64,000 nucleotides of DNA from Dreissena polymorpha. Lineage: Eukaryota > Mollusca > Bivalvia > Myida > Dreissenidae. The position numbers and the translations under genes are program-made. Below the pieces are notes generated by a model, which worked only from the letters and a program-made list of their open reading frames with translations, did not search any database and was not told the origin of the DNA. Positions 57,570-64,000 of this stretch are shown piece by piece; position 1 is the first letter of the stretch; every line of letters begins with the position of its first letter. The stretch covers positions 16,792,609 to 16,856,608 of the forward strand of contig NC_068360.1 of NCBI RefSeq assembly GCF_020536995.1, given 5' to 3'.

Positions 57570-59330
57570 TATACAGAAGAAGAAGAGAACAATTCTTTAT
57601 TTGTAAATAAAGGCCTCCGGCCCAAAATAAAGGTCATTAATAGTTATAAGGAAACGATTTGTGTCAAATTTCAATGTTCATGAGATATCAATAAAATCAA
57701 GTGGTACACATAAAGAGAGACTTTCCTAACAATATCAGCACCCTGAGATGACATCAGTACATAGAAATCTTGAGGATCAGTACCATGTGTATACCAGTTA
57801 AACAAATATGAATTTCTAACATCATCATATTTATGACATTTAAAAAAGGCATACATTTCACAATCAATAACTAATGTGTTAAAATTTTGTGGACAATAAC
57901 TACATATACGGTTTTCTTTCAATATGCCACTATGTCTACCGAGTTTAATATTTAATTTATGGTTTGATAATCTAAACCTGGGCATGCCTGTACGGTATTT
58001 GAAATAAATGTCTAATGACAAGTATTTCGCAATATTTAAAAGTGGCTATAGTGATAACATCTACTCGAATTTTCAACAGAAGCGTACCAGTCTAGCGTAC
58101 AGCAATTAATAACACGCTGTCTAAACATTCTAATAAAGTTATTTATGTTTCCGACATCTTGACTTATCCATGTAAACCCAAAGCCGCATTTGTATAAGAG
58201 AGTTTTAACCTTGGTTACCTACCATGTTCTGCCTACATCGTCAAGCGATTTTAACATATTGTAAAATTGTTTTTGGTATCTGTGTGATGGCATGGTTAAT
58301 AAAGTACACCAGTATCGAATACAATTGATAAAGTATGTCGTGCATAAAGGTAATCTACCACATTTCCCAAGAACCATAGACGTGTTTGTGGTTTTTGCAA
58401 CGTGCAGTATATTTTTTGCAATATTTGTTTTGAAAATCTTCAATAGAATTAACATATTCATAGCCCCAAATTGGGGACGCATAACAAAGAATTGGCTTCA
58501 CCATAGAGTCAACAATTTTAAACTAGTCTGGAGTTGAAAAATAGCCAAAAGGTTTTTGAAATGTTTTGATCGAAAATAGAGCTCTTTGAGCGTGTGATAT
58601 TAGTTTTGAGTGGGCAGACGACCATGAGAGACTTGATGTTAGCAATATACCCAAATATTTATAAACGGAAGATACTTTGATTTCATTTCCGCGATAAAAC
58701 CAGTGTTCGTATTTTCGAAGAGGACCGCCATTTCGAAAAACGGTTATCTAAGTTTTGTCCAAATTAATTTCTTCCATACCAGATTCCTGACAAAATTGGT
58801 CAAGAACATTTGTTGCTGAAGTTTTGCAGCAGTTTCAGAACGTCCGGCCACATCGGCTGCAGACATAAAACAAAGAATGTCTGGGATATCGTCAATTATA
58901 AATATACATTTGCTACACCTGTTGCTTAAAAGGGCAGATAATTCATCAATGAAAGGATTGAAGATGGTTGAACTTGATTTGTCACCTTACTGTGTTACAC
59001 GGGAAAAAATCAGTGATATGATTTTGAACCTTGATACATGACTTAAGATTTGCATATAGAGCATATAAGGATTCGAAGAAAGTTACCATGCACGCCTTTC
59101 TTCTCTAAAAAGATAAATAACTTGCTATAATTGATTTTATCAAATGCCTTCCGAAAATCCACGTAGATGCAGTAGAAACGACCACCTTTCTTAGAAAGAT
59201 ATTTTTGCACCATTGCTTGTAAACAGAAAATATTATCGACAGTTAAATACGCTGTTACATAGGCCTCTAAGCGCAATTTAAAGCAAGCAAAGAGGTTGTA
59301 TATTAACACAAGCAAATGGTATCAAACCCA
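57570..59330 (-). mobile_element. 5'-truncated LINE, reverse transcriptase to C-terminus, Jockey/CR1-like group (inferred)
   Basis: Read on the minus strand from 59315, fragments follow the order of a LINE ORF2. First is VDNIFCLQAMVQKYLSKKGG, then FYCIYVDFRKAFDKI (reverse transcriptase core) and a degraded DDV region near 58880. GGPLRKYEHWFYRGNEIKV follows, then YKYLGILLTSSLSWSSAHSK, and FGAMN...LGKCGRLPL with RYWCTLLTMPSHRYQK. The C-terminal part is FRLSNHKLNIKLGRHSG with ICSYC and YDDVRNSYLFN. Stops and frame changes occur at several places. The endonuclease domain and the first part of the reverse transcriptase are missing. The 3' end lies just beside the foldback element. Confidence 0.8.
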
Positions 59331-60220
59331 ATTCCCTTGTTAAAGGTATTTAGTTGAATGTAAAACTATCGTATATACTTAAAAGTCATATACAAACTCT
59401 TCAAAATAATATACACATTTTTTTACCTGTATGAAAGGCTTTTGGGGGATGTTGGAGGAACTTCTCGAAAGCTTCAAAATCCGCGATTGAATCTGAACGC
59501 GCGCGCATAATTATTTGGAGTTGTTAAATTAGATCGAATTGAAGCGCTTTGTAGTTTATCTTAGATACTTAATTCAATATAATTTCAAAATGAGATTTGG
59601 TTGTTTTTATACATTTATGATTTGTCCTTAATTGCCTGCTAATGGGTAGCGAAACCGTACAGTCCTTTACATACAATAAATTAAAGAATGAAAAGAAAAC
59701 ACAGTAAAAAACCCAACAACAAACTGATTGAAACAATAACTACACAACACATTCATAGCTCCAATGAGGTGTGAAGATTTTTTACCCAGTATTTGTTTGT
59801 TTGTTTGTTTTTGTTATTAAAAGACTGATTTAAAAATTCTCTGTTATTTGTTTTATTTTATTTTATTTCCCTGCTGAGAATCACGTGTTGTTTGAAATAT
59901 GAAATACAGATAATTGCGGCTTCTTGGTCTCGATAAACTAAGCATATTTATTCGTCGTTCTTTGATAATAACTTCGTGCTCCATGTGCGTCCGCACATGG
60001 TGGCAAATGGGGTCAGCTGACTCCCCCCCACTGGAAAATCGGTGAGCGAAATAAATAGTTGAATATGGAAAAATCTAACAATTATGTACAATTATGATTC
60101 CTGAATTGAACAATTTGGGTGAATGACCCCTGATTAGTGTCACACGAACATGAACTCCCATTTATATGTAAACAAATCCTGGATGCGGCTATTGCACAAT
60201 TTATTTACTCTCAAAACCAC
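59331..60220. other. Spacer between the LINE and the 3.1 kb inverted-repeat region
   Basis: AT-rich with short simple tracts (TTTG repeats near 59800, TTTTA repeats near 59850) and a GTGCGTCCGCAC palindrome near 59986. No gene is seen. Confidence 0.45.
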
Positions 60221-60776
60221 TGGGGCTGACGAGGTCAAAGCGTAGTCCGTTTCTCTACGACGTCGGGTATATGTTTTACAACGAAACATTGTGTCAAAAC
60301 ACTACTTAATCAGGCGAGTTTCATCTTTTTTGGTATTAATGGATTAGAGAACGGAACATCCAGTAATGGTAGGTACTTATTTTCAATAACAAACTAATTA
60401 CAAATGCGCGTTGTTGCAACCTTTACATTGATTTTGAGCTAAAATCGAAATACTTTAATTTGAAGTTATGCATAAGGTGCTTCTTCTGTTAAAATAGCCA
60501 ATTTCAGTAACTTAACTTAAATGAAACTACATGTTACTTTGATACACTGTACATTAAACATTTTTAAGTACAAAACAGGTCACGAACATATATTTTAATT
60601 AATCGAATGCTTTGTTTCGAAGGAAATTGCAAGTCGCTTCATGTAAAGGTTTCGCACAGAGTATGTATTGGTTTCCAACGAAGTACAAATATAATGTATA
60701 GGTTACTACAAGTTTCTGTATCCAAATCAGGACATAGCACATGCAGTTTGCAGTTACTGCTGACTGCAATTTCCCA

Positions 60777-61328
60777 GTGCTATCGCGGTATCGTACTGTC
60801 GTCATCGTATTATCAAATTGTCGCCATCGTACTATCTCACTGTCGCCATCGTATTGTCGCACTGTCATCATCGAATTATCGCATTGTCGCCATCGTACTA
60901 TCGCACTATCGCATTGTCGGATTTTCGTCATCGTACTATCGCACTGTCGCCATCGAATTGTCGCACTGTCGTCATCGTATTATCGCACTTTCGCATTGTC
61001 GCAATCGTTCTAACGCACTGTTGCCATCGTATTATCGCATTGTCGCCATCGTCCTATCGCGTTATCGTACTGTCGTCATCGTATTATCGTATTGTCGCAA
61101 TCGTACTATCGCACTATCGCATTGTCGGATTGTCGCCATCGTACTATCGCACTGTTGCCATTGTATCGTCGCACTGTCGTCATCGTACTATCGCACTATC
61201 GCATTGTCAAATTGTTGCAATCGTACTATCGCACTATCGCCATGGTATTTTCACGCTGTCGTCATCGTATTATCGCATTGTCGCCATTGTACTATCGCGT
61301 TATAGTTATGTCGTCATCGTATTATCGC
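60777..61328. repeat. Minisatellite, 22 bp units with 8 bp half-units, about 25 copies
   Basis: Units vary around TCGCCATCGTACTATCGCACTG, with single TCGCATTG inserts. The array keeps several frames open on both strands and yields a 232-codon open frame of SSYYRIVAIVLSHC-type repeats. I treat this as a by-product of the array and not a protein gene. Confidence 0.92.
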
Positions 61329-61635
61329 ACTTCACATTCATATTGCTATCTGCAATATAATTGAACTGATTAAAACAGTCTGTTGAAATTGTAACAGGGG
61401 CGAAGGTGTTAATTATAAATTTAAACGACTCTTCACTGAAAGGAGTAGGGAAACATTGTAACAAAACAAAAAAAATGTTCACACTTTGATTTAACTCCAC
61501 TTTTAAAGTCGTATCCTGCAAATCCTGTGAATGTGGAGCCTATTTGATAAAGACCGGCAAATGACCTCTTTTAGAATCTTAAATTATAAGTATGATGCTT
61601 ATGAAATTGCATGCATGCACTATGATTTGATTTAC

Positions 61636-62108
61636 AGTCGATTCTCATTATCTCGAAGTTGTAAGGACATAAAAAATAGTTGGAGACATCCGGAGTTGGA
61701 GATAAACATTCGAAGAAAACCGCAGACGAAAACAGAAAAAGGAAAACCGAAATAAACCGCAATGTAAGACGAGGTAAATTTACCGGCCGTAATGTACGCA
61801 GTAAACAATAACCTGTGACAGAAACCCACTGTCACACCTTTACAACATTGCATTGATTGCGGATTTGTGTCATTGGGGTCCTACTATCCCCACCATACGG
61901 CCGTTACAGGTAAAATCATGTATACGAACATGAAATTCATCTCAAAATTAGTTAGCGATAACCGATTTTCAAGAAAATCGCGTTGATATAAACAATGTAA
62001 AATTCAAAATCTGTATGAAATAAAGAAGGATCGAAGTTTGCACATGGGATTTACTTTGACATAAGCAGAGTTTCGAGATAAGCAAGTTGGAGATAACGAG
62101 AATCGACT
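61636..62108. mobile_element. MITE with AGTCGATTCTC ends
   Basis: 473 bp. The left end AGTCGATTCTCATTATCTCG is mirrored by the right end GATAACGAGAATCGACT. A second inner pair, AGTTGGAGATAAAC and CAAGTTGGAGATAACG, adds internal similarity. It is non-coding and nested in the 3.1 kb region. Confidence 0.75.
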
Positions 62109-63272
62109 TGATAAAGAGCACCGTGTGATAAAAACCTATCGTTGGTCTCTATCCAAACGAACGTATAAGGGATTGTCACAAGCTTAAGATACGTAATTTT
62201 CAGCTTGTGAGACCGAATTTCGATTTTGATCGTTTTCTTTGGACTTATCGTGAGTTTGATTATATAATTATAATGTGCATTACCATGTCGACTGTGCTGT
62301 TCGTATCATGTTGTGCCGTTGTTAATATCTCCTCCTCAAAGGAAACATCCAGTCACTCCATGACTCTGTATTTAAAATAAACAACACCTTTATGTCAAGA
62401 ATATTTATCTTTAGAAGATTTACTCGATCATGTCTGTAACAGTTTTATCAAATTGCAGCTTGAAATATAGGTATGTTCTTTTAGACATCATTATCGCTTA
62501 AAATAGTGTGACATCTAGACACATTATTCATGATGACGAATGTCCACGTTTGTCACTAGTTATTCAACGTCCGTCTGCTACAAGACGCAAAAGATACGTC
62601 TGCAGGGTCATCAGAGTTAAATACCATGATACTATATATAATTCCGCCCCCTCCACACTGGGAAATCATAACATACACTGCAGAGTACAAAAATACAGAT
62701 CAAGTAGAAGATGGTGCATAATTACGTCGTTTCAGTAAAATCACCAAACACAGTATTCAATTTGCGACATTCTCTTCTGACACGAACGTATTAATACCAA
62801 CAAAACCTATTGACTTCCTCCTTTGAGAGATAACCAATACGTCTTCTGGGAGAAACGCATACACGCTAAAGCGTTGTCGTAGCAAGGCATATACGTATAC
62901 TGTCAGACACATGATCATGATCATGCCTAATAATAATATTCAGCCTTAATTTATGATAACTGTGTCAAACTACACATGTCAAAACATAAAAGTGGCTTAA
63001 CCATACAAAGATCAATATGAAAATTGTAAAATTGTGTCAATTAAACACAGTTGTAAACCTTAATTTCATTTGTTAAATTGCAACTTGACTTCGGTTTGAT
63101 AAATCAGCGATATATTTCATGTTTAACCGCATAAACCAGACTTTTGTTGGAACATAATTTGATGCAACAGACCTATGAAATGTCATTGCGCTTAAATGCA
63201 GAGTTTTGTTATTAGAAAAGCATAATGTTACCTGTTTAAAGCCCATTTTTTTTCCACCAATCTGTACTTCGA
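62109..63272. other. Right part of the 3.1 kb region, no gene seen
   Basis: AT-rich sequence without readable coding similarity or clear repeats. Confidence 0.4.
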
Positions 63273-63420
63273 TTGACACAATGTTTCGTAGTAAAACATA
63301 TACCCGACGTTGTAGAGAAACGGACTACGCTTTGACCTCGTCAGCCCCCAGAGAAAACATTTTTTTAAACATGATTCATTCGTGCGAATCAAGAGGAGAA
63401 GTCAATAACTTAACATATAT

Positions 63421-64000
63421 TCAGCTTTTGGATAGAAAATGAAGGCGACGTGGTTCTCTGTCGAATTTCTCGATGATTTTTGAATGCACAAATTCTTGTC
63501 GGTGTTGATTCGATCCCTGTGAACGCTCATCATGCATAATCCTGAGAGCCTGTCGTTGGACATGGTGGATCTTAGCTATGTCTTGACTCGTCTCAGCGTG
63601 CTAAATGATCGTTCCAGTGTACAAGTGGTGGCGGGAAGGGTTAGTAAAATGATCATCGCCTCACTCATGGCTGGAAACTAATCAGTTTTTTTGACCAAGT
63701 CAACAAAATCTGACTCATTCTGTTTGATGGATTCATTCTTGTTCATGTCGTACAATGACATTGCGTCTTGTTCAATATTATCGATTTGATAAAATTTGTC
63801 GATGGTTGGGACTGTATCTTTATAGTCTAATCGATCGAATTTTTTTATGTGGTTCGGAGGGAGTTGATATTACATGAACGAAGGCATATTAGATTCTGAA
63901 AATCCATGTCAAACTATAATTGTGCGCCGATAGTATTCTTTACTGGTTCCACCAACATTTCGGTGTACTTGACGGCCATATGGCCGTGGTATTGTCATTG
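63421..64000 (-). pseudogene. hAT transposase, C-terminal dimerisation region, decayed, runs off the right edge
   Basis: On the minus strand, ending at a TGA at 63421-63423, the frame gives DYKDTVPTIDKFYQIDNI, then LTLPATTCTLERSFSTLRRV, LRSTMSNDRLSGLCMMSVHR and IIEKFDREPRRLHFLSK. The ERSFS...RLxxLxMMSVHR pattern is the hAT-family dimerisation domain, closest in my reading to the THAP12 (P52rIPK)-like group found as transposons in many invertebrates. In-frame stops fall after the KTD and RVKT stretches, and the part beyond about 63850 is more degraded. The catalytic core would lie beyond the window. Confidence 0.8.

Larger units (their letters stand above)
60221..63350. mobile_element. 3.1 kb region bounded by ~77 bp inverted repeats
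   Basis: 60221-60297 and 63273-63350 are inverted copies starting TGGGGCTGACGAGGTCAAAG and running to ACATTGTGTCAA, with only three or four differences. No convincing target duplication is seen beside the ends. Inside are a minisatellite (60777-61328) and a nested MITE (61636-62108). No transposase is recognised, so this is either a non-autonomous TIR element or two inverted copies of another repeat. Confidence 0.65.

Noticed and set aside
58292-58537. 81-codon plus-strand open frame
   Set aside because: It is antisense to the LINE coding region, whose minus-strand reading matches reverse-transcriptase-type ORF2 order.
60607-61305. 232-codon plus-strand open frame with tyrosine- and serine-rich repeats
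   Set aside because: It coincides with the 22 bp minisatellite, overlapping frames on both strands are equally open, and the peptide is a periodic translation of the repeat.

Overview
The window looks like nuclear DNA of a bivalve mollusc. It is AT-rich, its genes are split into short exons by long introns, and it is full of short inverted-repeat elements of kinds common in bivalves. The TTAA-flanked family ending in CCCATTTATGCC and the family with GTGTCGTC...GCACAGGCT cores remind me of dreissenid mussels (Dreissena). That genus-level guess is from memory and is only moderately sure.

Three host genes can be read. (1) Minus strand, 15622 down to 370 and beyond the left edge: the 5' six coding exons of a filamin-type actin cross-linker with three calponin-homology domains, the arrangement of Drosophila jitterbug. 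(2) Plus strand, 18166-26032: a complete nine-exon Gfo/Idh/MocA oxidoreductase of the inositol 2-dehydrogenase type, 350 residues, with all splice phases fitting and the Lys/Asp/His catalytic set present. It is head to head with the filamin gene across about 2.5 kb. (3) Minus strand, 44487 to 30387: a TNF-superfamily ligand, modelled as three exons and 256 residues, whose second intron of about 12.8 kb is mostly transposon.

The rest is mobile and repeated DNA. The TNF-ligand intron holds a 9.16 kb element (34009-43170) with about 85 bp terminal inverted repeats and a perfect 6 bp target duplication. Inside it lie the remains of a Crypton-type tyrosine recombinase, a zinc-finger ORF, a perfect 142 bp palindrome and a ~150 bp tandem repeat. 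That tandem repeat is itself split by a 4.75 kb element (37025-41774) with a 3 bp target duplication. From 52901 to 57547 there is a foldback-type element made of about 17 palindromic GTTCCTTATTC modules. Next come a 5'-truncated LINE (57570-59330, minus strand), a 3.1 kb region bounded by inverted repeats with a 22 bp minisatellite and a nested MITE (60221-63350), and the C-terminal end of a hAT transposase (63421 to the right edge, minus strand). Three copies of a ~500 bp TTAA-flanked element carry a tRNA-like Pol III promoter in the middle. An inverted pair of hammerhead-ribozyme-like motifs sits beside an (AT)n tract in an intron of the dehydrogenase gene.

The three host genes show no functional link to one another. 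I found no tRNA gene, rRNA gene or CRISPR array that stands up.
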